Positions 47,342-56,377 of a stretch of DNA of 64,000 nt are shown in pieces (position 1 is the first letter of the stretch; each line of letters opens with the position of its first letter). This DNA is from Brevibacillus migulae (GTDB lineage: Bacteria > Bacillota > Bacilli > Brevibacillales > Brevibacillaceae): assembly GCF_004521915.1 (NCBI RefSeq), contig NZ_SDKD01000005.1, positions 62,001 to 126,000 of the forward strand. The letters run 5' to 3'. The position numbers and the translations under genes are program-made. A model generated the notes under the pieces. That model saw only the letters and a list, made by a program, of their open reading frames with translations. It made no database searches and had not been told where the DNA came from.

Positions 47342-47387
47342 AAAAACCGTTTCCGCTGAAGGACTTTCTGTGGAAACGGTTTTCTTT
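47342..47387. terminator. Bidirectional terminator
   Basis: AAAACCGTTTCC pairs perfectly with GGAAACGGTTTT around a loop of about 17 bases. T-runs are available on both strands. It ends the plus-strand glycosylation operon and the facing minus-strand gene. Confidence 0.85.
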
Positions 47388-47403
47388 ACGTCAAGACGTT
47401 TCG

Positions 47404-47958
47404 TCAAGGACGCTTCATATACGTTTCGAGTTTTTTGCCAAATTGATCAAGGGACAATTGCTCCAACGAAGGATAGCCACTACCGCGCAAAGCGACCGAT
47501 TTTCCATCGAGGAATGGATAGACTCCTTGCCATATGCCAACTGTCGTGTAGAGATTGGTCCCAGAGACTTTCTTTAGAAAAATGATGTAATCCCCTTCAG
47601 CCAATGGTCCAGGATACCGGTTGTTAAGCGGATCTTTTGGATCGGGAAGAGGCTCGATCCCGGTGCTCAACAGCTGAATCAGCTTGGGTGAGGCGCCTTT
47701 AAACGCTCGTTTCACATGGAGGGTTTGGACGAAATTGACCAATGCGCCGCTGGGAACTCGTTTTCCAGTGGGATAGGTCTGTTGCTCGGCACTATCTGCC
47801 CAGCCATAAACGATCAAGGTAGAACGTTCGATAAGATCCCGTTCATGCTGGGTTGGGGAAGTATCAACCTGAATCGATCCAATATCTACCCTTTCGGCGT
47901 AGGCGCATGTCACTGGCATAATCAACAGGAGAGAGGTTAGCATCAACTTCAGCCACAT
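47404..47958 (-). CDS. Secreted protein of unknown function
   Basis: Starting at ATG 47958 (TGGAGGAAACACC upstream) the product has 184 residues with a clear signal peptide (MWLKLMLTSLLLIMP, cleavage near AYA). The mature part is beta-rich: STLIVYGWADSAEQ, FVQTLHVKRAFKG, EGDYIIFLKKVSGTNLYTTV. The longer frame back to 48096 overlaps the promoter of the divergent gene and lacks a ribosome binding site. It is the only minus-strand gene in the locus. I do not recognise a family. Confidence 0.75.
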   Translation of the reverse strand: MWLKLMLTSLLLIMPVTCAYAERVDIGSIQVDTSPTQHERDLIERSTLIVYGWADSAEQQTYPTGKRVPSGALVNFVQTLHVKRAFKGASPKLIQLLSTGIEPLPDPKDPLNNRYPGPLAEGDYIIFLKKVSGTNLYTTVGIWQGVYPFLDGKSVALRGSGYPSLEQLSLDQFGKKLETYMKRP

Positions 47959-48044
47959 GGTGTTTCCTCCAGGAGTTTGTAGGATGGTTTCTTCAGAGCT
48001 AGTATCATCGAACAGAAGGGAATTTATTCCATTTCGTTGGGTCT

Positions 48045-48073
48045 TTTTATTCGGCACGCTAGCCTCATACCAT
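48045..48073 (+). promoter_or_regulatory. Possible sigma-E (mother-cell) promoter
   Basis: TTTTATT (-35) and CATACCAT (-10) are separated by 14 bases, close to the sigma-E consensus in Bacillus (KMATATT, 14-15, CATACAMT). The start of the beta-propeller gene is about 45 bases beyond the predicted transcription start. The match is by eye only. Confidence 0.35.
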
Positions 48074-48123
48074 GGACCAAGAGGAAGGGAGAGCATAAGT
48101 TAGTAGTAATGAGAAGGAGAGGG

Positions 48124-49512
48124 GTGAGTGGATTGTCCCGCAATTACATCGAAAATGGTGACTTTACAAGCGGATCTCTTGCCCCATGGCTACTTCAAGG
48201 GGCTGCCCTCACGCAAATCGAAGCGAGGCCGTGTAAGCAAGCCGCAGTCCTAAGCGGGGGCAAGACGAATGCGTATTTGGCTCAAAGCGTCGCGATTCCG
48301 TCAGCAACCGAATTCGAACTGGAGCTGAATCTGGCGCAGGCAAGACGACGTGCCTCCAATCAGACGCTGGTTTCCATTTCCATCGCTTATTACACCAAAG
48401 AATACTCGTTTCTTGAGTATGGTTTGATCATAAATCTGGCACCGGAGCGACTACCGGATGGGCAGAGGGAGTCGTGGCTGCATATAAAAGAACGGGTGAA
48501 GCCTTCTCCGCCAGCGGCGGCAAGGGCCATCCTCCTGATCAATAAGCTGCCAGGATCATCCTGTGAGGACATCTTTGTCAATCAGATTCGATTGCGGAAA
48601 ATTTCGCCAGTGACCGAGCCCCGAGTGACTGCCTTTGTCGCCAATTCATTTTCAGATCATTTGTCCGTGATCGAAGTGGATAGCATGGATGTTGTCGACC
48701 ATATTGACGTGGGATATGACCCGATGGGTGTAGTCGTTTCACCAGACGGCAGGCTCGTTTTTGTGTCCAACTTTAGTGGACATACCGTGTCCGTCATCGA
48801 TACAGGAAGCCATCAGGTAGTAAATACGATTCAGGTTGGACAGGGGCCAAGTGAAATCGTGATCACCCCAAATGGCCGAATTGCCTATGTTGCCAATTTG
48901 CATTCATCGACAATCTCGGTTATGGATATGCAGATGTATCGTGTTCTTGAAACCGTTTCTCTTCATGCAGACAGCATGGTCATATCCCCGGATGGCCATC
49001 ATTTGTATGTCGCGCAGCGTACACAGGATGCGTTGTTCGTCATGAATACGAGCACCCATGAAACAGTCGGGCAGATAGCGGTGAAAGCCCCTCATGGAAT
49101 CGCCATTACTCCTGACGGCAACCGGTTGTATGTCACCAATTCAGGTGCGAATCAAACCGTTACAGTCATCGATCCGTCAACTTTTGGAATCATCGAGATG
49201 ATTAAAGTGGGAAATACCCCAACTGGTATTATCATGAGTCCGGACGGAAGCCGGGCGTATGTGGCAGTATCCGGAGACGCTGCGATCGCTGTGCTCCAGC
49301 TTCCATCTCATACGCTGGAAGCTACGATCTCGATGGACTCTACCCCTGAAAAACTGGCTATTTCCCCGGATGGGAAGCAGCTTTTTATTACTGAGATGAT
49401 TTCCAATCAGGTCAGCATCCTAGATACGGATTCCCTTCATGTGAAACGCACGATTACGCTTTGGCATGGACCTGATGGAATTGCTGTAGGGACCGTATAT
49501 GGAGCGCGTTGA
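48124..49512 (+). CDS. YVTN beta-propeller protein sharing the collagen-like protein's N-terminal domain
   Basis: Starting at GTG 48124 (AAGGAGAGG upstream) the product has 462 residues; ATG 48109 and TTG 48133 are alternatives. Residues 1-160 (NYIENGDFTSGSLAPW, VSISIAYYTKEYSFLEYG, PERLPDGQ, AILLINKLPG) align block by block with residues 1-157 of the collagen-like protein. The rest is a beta-propeller of about seven YVTN/SPDG repeats (VVVSPDGRLVFVSNF, VITPNGRIAYVANL, AITPDGNRLYVTNS). There is no signal peptide. The shared domain suggests both proteins go to the same place, probably the spore surface; the propeller would be a binding scaffold. Confidence 0.87.
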   Translation: MSGLSRNYIENGDFTSGSLAPWLLQGAALTQIEARPCKQAAVLSGGKTNAYLAQSVAIPSATEFELELNLAQARRRASNQTLVSISIAYYTKEYSFLEYGLIINLAPERLPDGQRESWLHIKERVKPSPPAAARAILLINKLPGSSCEDIFVNQIRLRKISPVTEPRVTAFVANSFSDHLSVIEVDSMDVVDHIDVGYDPMGVVVSPDGRLVFVSNFSGHTVSVIDTGSHQVVNTIQVGQGPSEIVITPNGRIAYVANLHSSTISVMDMQMYRVLETVSLHADSMVISPDGHHLYVAQRTQDALFVMNTSTHETVGQIAVKAPHGIAITPDGNRLYVTNSGANQTVTVIDPSTFGIIEMIKVGNTPTGIIMSPDGSRAYVAVSGDAAIAVLQLPSHTLEATISMDSTPEKLAISPDGKQLFITEMISNQVSILDTDSLHVKRTITLWHGPDGIAVGTVYGAR

Positions 49513-49607
49513 TGCAGGAGATAAGAATGACGGAGGCACCATTTTCCATATCAAGTATGCGTCAGTACCATGCTTTTTATTTGAATGATCAAGTGAAAAA
49601 AGACAAG

Positions 49608-49647
49608 AAAAGCTGTCCCCAGGCATGAGCGGAAGGACAGCTTTTTT
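49608..49647. terminator. Bidirectional terminator
   Basis: AAAAGCTGTCC pairs with GGACAGCTTTT around a loop of about 15 bases, with A- and T-runs on both sides. It serves the propeller gene (plus) and the oxidase-like gene (minus), whose stop codon is adjacent. Confidence 0.85.
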
Positions 49648-50289
49648 CTAATAAAGTCGTTTCGTATAACTTTCCTGAAGCAGATCTTGAATCTCTGTGA
49701 CCGTTAATGAGGCACGCTTGGCATGATCCGCCAACATATGCGGGATCGACGGCAATTCTTCTTTTGCAAGCCATGTTTCAAAGTCCCAAATTCCAGATCG
49801 CTTGCAAGATTTCGCACAGTGGACATAGCATTCCTCCACTTCGACACCGATCCCAAGGAGAGGAACCCGTCCGTTTACGGCAAGCGGCTCCAGCAGCTTT
49901 TGGTCCCGGGTGATCACCGCTTTCCCATTGATGCGCAAGGTTTCTTCCAAGCCTGGAATGAGAAAAAGGAGTCCGATCCGCGGGTTGGACAGGATGTTTT
50001 GGATCGAATCCATCCGGCGATTGCCCGGGCGCTCAGGGATGAGCAGATGGTGTTCATCGAGGACATGGACAAAGCCCGGCGCATCACCGCGAGGCGAGGC
50101 ATCGCAGGAGCCAGAGTCATTGGCTGTAGCCATAATGAGAAAAGGTGATTTTCCAATGAACGACCGACAATGTTCATCAATGGAAGGAATCACCTTCTGT
50201 TCTGCCAGTTTGCTGGGATGGCCGATCACTGACCGGAGTTCCGTCAATTCATCCATAGTTGTAATGCATTCACCAAATACAGGTTTCAT
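49648..50289 (-). CDS. Pyridoxamine 5'-phosphate oxidase-family flavin-binding protein
   Basis: Starting at ATG 50289 (GAAGGAGGAAAATCC upstream) the product has 213 residues. It has a split-barrel FMN-binding fold: SPFLIMATANDSGSCDASPRG, LLIPERPGNRRMDSIQNI, IGLLFLIPGLEETLRINGKA and the end EECYVHCAKSCKRSGIW. These are blocks of the PPOX-class family related to PdxH but not proven to oxidise pyridoxamine phosphate. The upstream ATG at 50376 has no ribosome binding site. It is a single gene divergent from the large operon at 50427. Confidence 0.87.
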   Translation of the reverse strand: MKPVFGECITTMDELTELRSVIGHPSKLAEQKVIPSIDEHCRSFIGKSPFLIMATANDSGSCDASPRGDAPGFVHVLDEHHLLIPERPGNRRMDSIQNILSNPRIGLLFLIPGLEETLRINGKAVITRDQKLLEPLAVNGRVPLLGIGVEVEECYVHCAKSCKRSGIWDFETWLAKEELPSIPHMLADHAKRASLTVTEIQDLLQESYTKRLY

Positions 50290-50426
50290 GGATTTTCCTC
50301 CTTCAAACGGTTCTTTGCATAAGTGTAGCACAAGATTGGAAATATTTTTCACATCATTGTATCTTTCTGCCAGCATGATTCGTCATAGGTAACGACAGAA
50401 CAAACGAGAGTCGGAGGGTGCCTTTG

Positions 50427-52802
50427 ATGAACATGTATCGATCTATGCAAGTCGTCAGGATCATGCTCGCCTGCTTGTGCCTATTCAGCGGTTTGGAATT
50501 GTCCAAGCCGATGAAAGCGGAAGCCCAGGGACTGATCAAGATGGAGGTCCAAGCGGGGATTGGCGGCGATTATAAAGAAGCTGACTTGATCCCGATGCAG
50601 ATCACCGTTAGCAATCAAGGAGAAGACGTATCGGGTGAGATTGTCATCGCTTCGCCTGATAATGATATATTGACGGCCAGCTATTTTCAGCCATTGGCCA
50701 TCAGCAAAGGTACGACCAAAAAAGTGTCGATGCTGGTGCCAGGCAGAAACTTGAATACGAATGACGTTGTCCAGTTCATAAAAGATGGGAAAGAGTTGGC
50801 TCGGGCTACCATTACGGGACATCGATTTGATCCAGACAGCTTTTTTGTAGGTGTGCTGGCTGCCGATCCGGATACTGCCAACTTTCTCGGTACGTTGCCG
50901 CGAAATGCTTTTTCCAGACAAATCCGGATGGTTGCCTTGAATGAAGAGGTGATCCCGACCGAGTCTTTGTCACTTGGGATGTTGGATATGATCGTGATCA
51001 ACAATTATGCGATGGATCGCATGCAACCAGAACAAATCCGGGCGATCAATGAGTGGGTGCACAGAGGAGGAATATTGGTCCTTGCAGGAGGCAGCCAGTA
51101 TGACAAAGGAGCTGGTGTGTTTCAGGACATCTCGCCCGTACGTGTCGATGGAGCGGCCACAATCGCGGCCATATCCAGCTTTGCAAAAGGAGAACGCAAA
51201 CCGATCGTGTTTACACAGCCTTTCACAGTCAGTCGCGGGCAGCTCGTGAATGGACAAGTGCTCTATCAGGAGTCAGGCCTTCCGCTTCTGGCCTATCAGG
51301 AAGTGCAGCAGGGGAAAGTCCTATATGTGGCTTATGACTTGATTGAGGAACCGGTGGCAAGCTGGTCAGGCAACAGTTCGCTTTGGAGTGAAGTCCTGCA
51401 AAAAGTGCACGGAAAGGCGGATCCGATGGAAACGGTGGATACCGCCCATCAATATTGGCCGTTACTCAATGCGGCTGAACGAATCCCCACCTTGACAGCG
51501 CCATCCGTCAGTTGGCTCGCCATCCTGTTTGGCATCTATGCGCTGGTCGCAGGGCCAATCTTGTTTATTGTGCTGCGAGATAAGAAAAAGCGACCGTTTA
51601 TATGGGGGATCGTGCCGGCCCTGGCAATTGTCATGTGTGCAACGATCTACCTGTTTGGCATTGCACAGCGGGGGACGAACGTATTAATGCACAATGTAAG
51701 CTATGTGGAGCTCGATACCTCCGGGAGGGCGGAAGCGGTGACTTCCTCCGCGATGTTCGTGCCGACCGGCGGTGATTATGCGATTACCTCGCCGCAAAGC
51801 GAATTGCTCGTTCCTGTTCACCGGCGTTATCGCGGCAATGATGAAAAGCTGATGCAAAACACGTGGGTGAATACATCTGCGGCACAACGCGAGATTCGCT
51901 TTTTAGATGTGGAGCATTGGTCGATCCGCAGCCTCCTGACGCAAAAAGTGGTGCCGGATGCAGGCACATTGGGTTCAGATTTGATGTATCAGGACGGAAA
52001 ATTGGTAGGCACCGTTACTAATCAGACGAAGTATTCGCTGCGTGATGTGAAAATCGCGAATGGTGGTTTGATTCAGGATCTGGGTACGCTGAAGCCCGGT
52101 CAAACGGTAAAAGTGAATGTTGGCAGTGATCCAAACAGGCGGTTGAATCGCGATTCGTATCTGTACATGAAAGCCCTGCTGCCCGAACAAGTCAAAAAAC
52201 AGCAGGATCCGGAAAGCTCGCGCGAATACAGCGCATTGGAAATGCTGGAGCGAAAAAACAGGCTTACCCTGAATCAGCCGGTCCGAATCTTTGGCTGGAC
52301 GGAAGAGCCGATCGTGCAGCTGGATGTCAAAGAGGAAGAGACGAAAACGTATGATCTTGCCTTGGTCACAACGGCATTGCAAGTCAAACCTTCTCCCAAT
52401 GGCTATGTGCTATATCCGCAGGGTACCTTTACACCCGTCATGATCTCGAATTCAACATCAACAGAGGATGTAGGCAACGGTTTTATCATGGATGAAGGTG
52501 ACATTCAGCTGGAACTGGATACGAGAAAAGACAAAAATCAGCCTTTTGCTGTAACCAAAATTCAAATCTACACGTGGTCAGACGACAATACGACCTTTAA
52601 AAAGCAAGTGTATAACTGGCAAACGAAGAAGTTTGATGAGTTTGAAAAAGCTTTTGTAAACAACACGATGACAGAGGATAAGGTAAAAACGTATCTGTCG
52701 CCTGAAGGAAAATTACGCCTCTCCTTCTCCCATCAATACCAAGAGAGAAGACATCTGGGCTATCCGGAGATCAGTGTGGAAGGAAGGTTGATGCAAAAAT
52801 GA
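50427..52802 (+). CDS. Large membrane protein of ABC-2/MoxR-VWA operon
   Basis: The 791-residue product starts at ATG 50427 (CGGAGGGTG upstream). A signal peptide (VVRIMLACLCLFSGLELS) leads to a long extracytoplasmic region with a beta-rich N-terminal part and a GATase-like segment (LSLGMLDMIVINNYAM, INEWVHRGGILVLAGG). Two membrane helices near 365-415 follow (WLAILFGIYALVAGPILFIV, PALAIVMCATIYLFGIA), then another beta-rich region of about 370 residues. It overlaps the ABC ATPase gene (ATGA). It resembles membrane components co-encoded with ABC-2 exporters such as GldG-like proteins, but I do not assign the family. First gene of an eight-gene operon. Confidence 0.8.
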   Translation: MNMYRSMQVVRIMLACLCLFSGLELSKPMKAEAQGLIKMEVQAGIGGDYKEADLIPMQITVSNQGEDVSGEIVIASPDNDILTASYFQPLAISKGTTKKVSMLVPGRNLNTNDVVQFIKDGKELARATITGHRFDPDSFFVGVLAADPDTANFLGTLPRNAFSRQIRMVALNEEVIPTESLSLGMLDMIVINNYAMDRMQPEQIRAINEWVHRGGILVLAGGSQYDKGAGVFQDISPVRVDGAATIAAISSFAKGERKPIVFTQPFTVSRGQLVNGQVLYQESGLPLLAYQEVQQGKVLYVAYDLIEEPVASWSGNSSLWSEVLQKVHGKADPMETVDTAHQYWPLLNAAERIPTLTAPSVSWLAILFGIYALVAGPILFIVLRDKKKRPFIWGIVPALAIVMCATIYLFGIAQRGTNVLMHNVSYVELDTSGRAEAVTSSAMFVPTGGDYAITSPQSELLVPVHRRYRGNDEKLMQNTWVNTSAAQREIRFLDVEHWSIRSLLTQKVVPDAGTLGSDLMYQDGKLVGTVTNQTKYSLRDVKIANGGLIQDLGTLKPGQTVKVNVGSDPNRRLNRDSYLYMKALLPEQVKKQQDPESSREYSALEMLERKNRLTLNQPVRIFGWTEEPIVQLDVKEEETKTYDLALVTTALQVKPSPNGYVLYPQGTFTPVMISNSTSTEDVGNGFIMDEGDIQLELDTRKDKNQPFAVTKIQIYTWSDDNTTFKKQVYNWQTKKFDEFEKAFVNNTMTEDKVKTYLSPEGKLRLSFSHQYQERRHLGYPEISVEGRLMQK

Positions 52803-53725
52803 TCCAGATCGATAATCTCCGCAAACGGTACGGAAAAATGGAAGCATTAAAGGGGCTCTCGCTGGAAATTGGGAAGGGGCAGGTGTTTGGCTTCGTCGGA
52901 CCCAATGGGGCGGGCAAATCTACCACGATGCTGATCCTAGCTACCTTGCTGGAGCCTACGAGCGGCAAGGCATATGTAGGTGGGTTCGATGTGGTGAAGC
53001 AACCGCGTGAAGTGCGCAGGTTAATCGGCTACATGCCCGATTTCTTTGGCGTTTACGATAACGTGACGGCCGAAGAATATCTCGATTTTTACGCTTCGAA
53101 CTATGATATCTCCCCACAGGAGCGAAAAGAGATTATTCCACAGCTGCTGGAGCTAGTCAGTCTGAGCCACAAACGGGATGCGTTTGTCGATTCATTGTCC
53201 CGCGGGATGAAACAGCGGCTAGGCTTGGCTCGCAGTCTGGTGCACAATCCAGATGTACTCATTTTGGACGAACCGGCTTCCGGCCTGGATCCACGCGCGC
53301 GAATCGAATTGCGGGAAATCCTGAAAGAGCTGCGCAATATGGGCAAAACCATCATTATTTCTTCTCATATTCTCCCGGAGTTGGCTGAGATGTGCGATGT
53401 GATCGGGATCATCGAGGGAGGGGAGCTGGTTGCCACAGGCAGCGTCGACGAAATCTACGCCAAGATGCAAGGCTACAAGGTCTTGAAGGTACGGATGCTG
53501 GATCAGTGGGAGGAAGCCACTGCTTTGCTAACCCGTCACGATAAGGTCGCCTCCGTCAAAAAAGACGGCAATGTCCTGTTGGCCGATTTTACCGGTACGG
53601 ACCAGGAGCAAGCCGCGCTCCTGCAGCAGCTGGCAGCGGCAGGTCTCCCGATGGCTTCGTTTGCGGAAGGGGAAGGCAATCTGGAAGAAATATTCCTAGA
53701 AATCGTGAAAGGAGCAGGCTCATGA
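52799..53725 (+). CDS. ABC-2-type exporter ATPase
   Basis: The 308-residue ATPase is of the CcmA/DrrA type: Walker A GPNGAGKST, signature SLSRGMKQRLGLARSL (LSRG rather than LSGG), Walker B VLILDEPASGLDPRAR, switch ISSHILPELAEMC. The C-terminal 80 residues form the regulatory subdomain usual in this branch. It starts at ATG 52799 inside the preceding stop, and its own stop overlaps the permease start. It energises the permease at 53722; substrate unknown. Confidence 0.92.
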   Translation: MIQIDNLRKRYGKMEALKGLSLEIGKGQVFGFVGPNGAGKSTTMLILATLLEPTSGKAYVGGFDVVKQPREVRRLIGYMPDFFGVYDNVTAEEYLDFYASNYDISPQERKEIIPQLLELVSLSHKRDAFVDSLSRGMKQRLGLARSLVHNPDVLILDEPASGLDPRARIELREILKELRNMGKTIIISSHILPELAEMCDVIGIIEGGELVATGSVDEIYAKMQGYKVLKVRMLDQWEEATALLTRHDKVASVKKDGNVLLADFTGTDQEQAALLQQLAAAGLPMASFAEGEGNLEEIFLEIVKGAGS

Positions 53726-54606
53726 ACGTCATACGCAAGCTTCGCAATCCGGTATTAATCAACGAGTGGAAGGTGCGGATGCGTTCCAATCGCGCTGCCT
53801 GGGTCACGACACTCTATTTGCTTGTCCTGGGGGGCATTGTCCTTACCTTCATTTTCTTGCGGATCAACTTTGAGAATCGCTACGATCCGGATATCTCAAG
53901 AGAAATCTTTATGTTTCTGTCCATTCTGCAATTCGGGATGATCTGCTTATTCACGCCCGGACTTACAGCTGGAGTGATTAGCGGGGAACGAGAGCGGCAA
54001 ACATTGAGTGTATTATTGACCACCAATCTGACGGCGACAAAGCTCATTTTGGGGAAATGGCTCGCTTCGCTCAGCTTTATGATTTATCTGGTGATGGCTT
54101 CCCTCCCTCTCTACGGCATTGTGTTTCTTTATGGAGGGATATCGCCCATCCAGCTGGTGCAGGTGTTTGGGCTCTACCTGGTGACCATGCTAGGGCTTGG
54201 GAGCGTAGGCGTTTTATTTTCAACCTTGATGAAGCGGACGGGTGTATCGATCGTCCTGACCTATGCGTTTTTATTCGCTTACACCGCCGGCACTTTTTTT
54301 CTGTACGTCGTAGCTCAGGAAATGATCGATTATCAACGGAGAATGGCCAATCTTCATGCGATGCAGCCGAATCCCGTGTGGCCGGAGTGGCTGCTCAGTC
54401 TGAATCCGTTGGCAGTCGGCTTGCATGTGTTTGAAGAAGGGGTCTTTAACCGTTTTCACGATCTGAAAGCAGCAGGCAATCTGCCATTTTGGATGATCGA
54501 TCCGTATTGGCTGTACATCTTGTTCTTCGTTCTTCTCACGATCGGTTCGCTGGAATTGTCGATCTATCTGATCAAACCGGTTCGCAAACGTTTGTGGAAA
54601 AGATAA
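53722..54606 (+). CDS. ABC-2-type permease
   Basis: The 294-residue membrane protein has about six helices and the ABC-2 hallmarks: NPVLINEWKVRMRSNRAAWV, LTAGVISGERERQTLSVLLTTNL (the EREXXT-type motif preceding helix 3) and LGLGSVGVLFSTLMKRTG. It overlaps the ATPase by four bases. It would form a homodimeric exporter with it, or act with the 791-residue partner. Confidence 0.9.
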   Translation: MNVIRKLRNPVLINEWKVRMRSNRAAWVTTLYLLVLGGIVLTFIFLRINFENRYDPDISREIFMFLSILQFGMICLFTPGLTAGVISGERERQTLSVLLTTNLTATKLILGKWLASLSFMIYLVMASLPLYGIVFLYGGISPIQLVQVFGLYLVTMLGLGSVGVLFSTLMKRTGVSIVLTYAFLFAYTAGTFFLYVVAQEMIDYQRRMANLHAMQPNPVWPEWLLSLNPLAVGLHVFEEGVFNRFHDLKAAGNLPFWMIDPYWLYILFFVLLTIGSLELSIYLIKPVRKRLWKR

Positions 54607-54617
54607 GGGAGGCCCGC

Positions 54618-56351
54618 ATGTTGCCACAACGACACGACCAGCTGCATGTGCTGTTGGAGACGATTCGCAAAAAGTTGTTTGTCCAGCAATGGCTGTGGAT
54701 ATGCGGGCGTTTTCTGCTCGCAGGAGGATGGGTTGCCGCATTTCTTTTATTGCTTGCACGATTTGCACCTGTGACACGATTTCGACTGGAAGTAACGCTT
54801 GTGATCCTGGTTCTCTCCCTGTTCGCCAGTCTTGTGTATGCATGGCGAAAAGCTCCTACATTGCGTACGGCAGCTTCCTTTGCCGACCAGCATGGATTGG
54901 AGCAGCGCGTATCGACCACCCTTGATCACTTGAACAACGACTCCCCGATTGCGCAGCTGCAGCGAGAGGACACACTTGACAGATTGCAGCGGGCTTTGCC
55001 CCATCTTTTAGCGGAAATCAAGATGACTGATCTGCCGCGTAAGCAATGGTGGGGGCTGCTCGGTACTGCGGTGGTATGTCTCACCCTTCTGCTGATCCCG
55101 AACCCGATGGATGAAAAGCTGCGGATAGAAGCCTTGCAAACCCAGGAAGCTGAGAAGCTGGAAGAAAAGCTGGAGCAGATGCAAGAAGACCTGAAAAGCA
55201 ATCAGCAATTGACAGACGAACAGCGCGGGGAACTGAAAGAGCTGGTTCAACAATTGCAAAAAGAGTTGAAAAGCTTGGAAGCTGCGATGGATAAGGCACA
55301 GGCGTTAGAAAAGACAAACATGCTGCTCAAACAGCTGCAGGAAAAACAAAACCAATCCTTGCAAGCTCTGCAAGCCATACAGCAAATGCTGGCCAATCAG
55401 GTACAGACGCAAGCTTTGGGAAAAGCGTTGGAGCAAAAGGATGCCGCTTCTCTACAAACCGCTCTGCAGGAATGGCAAAAGCAACTGGAGGCACTCCCGC
55501 TTGAAAAGCAAAAGGAGCTGGCAGAGGAATGGAAGCGAACAGCGGAGTCCATAGCCAAACAAGCAGGCGTTGACGAACAAGACAACCAGCAAATGAACGA
55601 ATTGGCAGGAAACCTGAAAAAAACTGCTGAAGCCTTGCAGAACGGTCAGCTCGGGGACAGCACTCAACAAATGGCGGCGGCAATGTCGCAAGCCATGCAG
55701 CAATTGCAGAACAACCAAGCCTATTCCGCCAGTCTGGAACAGGCGGTTGCGACCATCCAGCAATCCCAGATGATGATGGCCGCAGCAGCCGGACAGGCTA
55801 CATCAGGAGCAACGGCGGCTTCCGGGGCAGCACAAGCGGGATCTACGCCATCTGGCGCGCTCAGCCCGGGAGGCGGAAGCCAGTCTGCGCCATCCGGCAA
55901 CAACGCATCAATACCCGCAGGCGGATCGCAGGCTGGCGGTGGATCGACTGGCCAAGGTGCTGGAACGGGTACTGGTGTGGGTGCAGGCTCCGCAAACCAA
56001 GGAGGCGGAAACGGCAGTGGACAAGGCACAGGTGGAAGCGGTGGCAACGGGTCAGGCCCAGGAGGCAGAGGTGCTGGTCTGGGGAGCGGAAACCATGAAC
56101 TCGTAGCGGTGCCTTCCGAACGCCTTCAGGGAACAGGGGGGCCTATGAAGACTGTTGGTGGACCTCTTGGCCAAGGGGCGAGTGAAATGAGGGACAGCAA
56201 TCAGACCCAGGTCACCTCCGGAAGCGTCCGGCCGTATGCAGAAGTTTACAAGCAATATGAACAAATGAGTCGGCAAACCATCGAACGCAGCGACATCCCG
56301 GATGACTATAAAGAGATGGTCCGTGACTATTTCCAAGGGATCGAGCCTTGA
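54618..56351 (+). CDS. Membrane protein with Gln-rich coiled coil and Gly/Ser-rich linker
   Basis: The 577-residue product starts at ATG 54618 (AAGGGAGG upstream); the longer in-frame start at 54489 lies inside the permease gene. Two membrane helices (about 30-72) and a third near 150 precede a long Gln/Leu/Glu-rich coiled coil (about 175-400, LEEKLEQMQEDLKSNQQL and similar). Next comes a low-complexity Gly/Ser/Ala region of about 110 residues (GTGTGVGAGSANQGGGNGSG), then a conserved-looking C-terminus (VYKQYEQMSRQTIERSDIP, EMVRDYFQGIEP). That end resembles the C-terminal motif of DUF4175-like proteins found beside MoxR/VWA genes. Likely a structural partner in a membrane complex. Confidence 0.8.
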   Translation: MLPQRHDQLHVLLETIRKKLFVQQWLWICGRFLLAGGWVAAFLLLLARFAPVTRFRLEVTLVILVLSLFASLVYAWRKAPTLRTAASFADQHGLEQRVSTTLDHLNNDSPIAQLQREDTLDRLQRALPHLLAEIKMTDLPRKQWWGLLGTAVVCLTLLLIPNPMDEKLRIEALQTQEAEKLEEKLEQMQEDLKSNQQLTDEQRGELKELVQQLQKELKSLEAAMDKAQALEKTNMLLKQLQEKQNQSLQALQAIQQMLANQVQTQALGKALEQKDAASLQTALQEWQKQLEALPLEKQKELAEEWKRTAESIAKQAGVDEQDNQQMNELAGNLKKTAEALQNGQLGDSTQQMAAAMSQAMQQLQNNQAYSASLEQAVATIQQSQMMMAAAAGQATSGATAASGAAQAGSTPSGALSPGGGSQSAPSGNNASIPAGGSQAGGGSTGQGAGTGTGVGAGSANQGGGNGSGQGTGGSGGNGSGPGGRGAGLGSGNHELVAVPSERLQGTGGPMKTVGGPLGQGASEMRDSNQTQVTSGSVRPYAEVYKQYEQMSRQTIERSDIPDDYKEMVRDYFQGIEP

Positions 56352-56377
56352 GCCATAGAGAAAGGAAGCGATGAAGG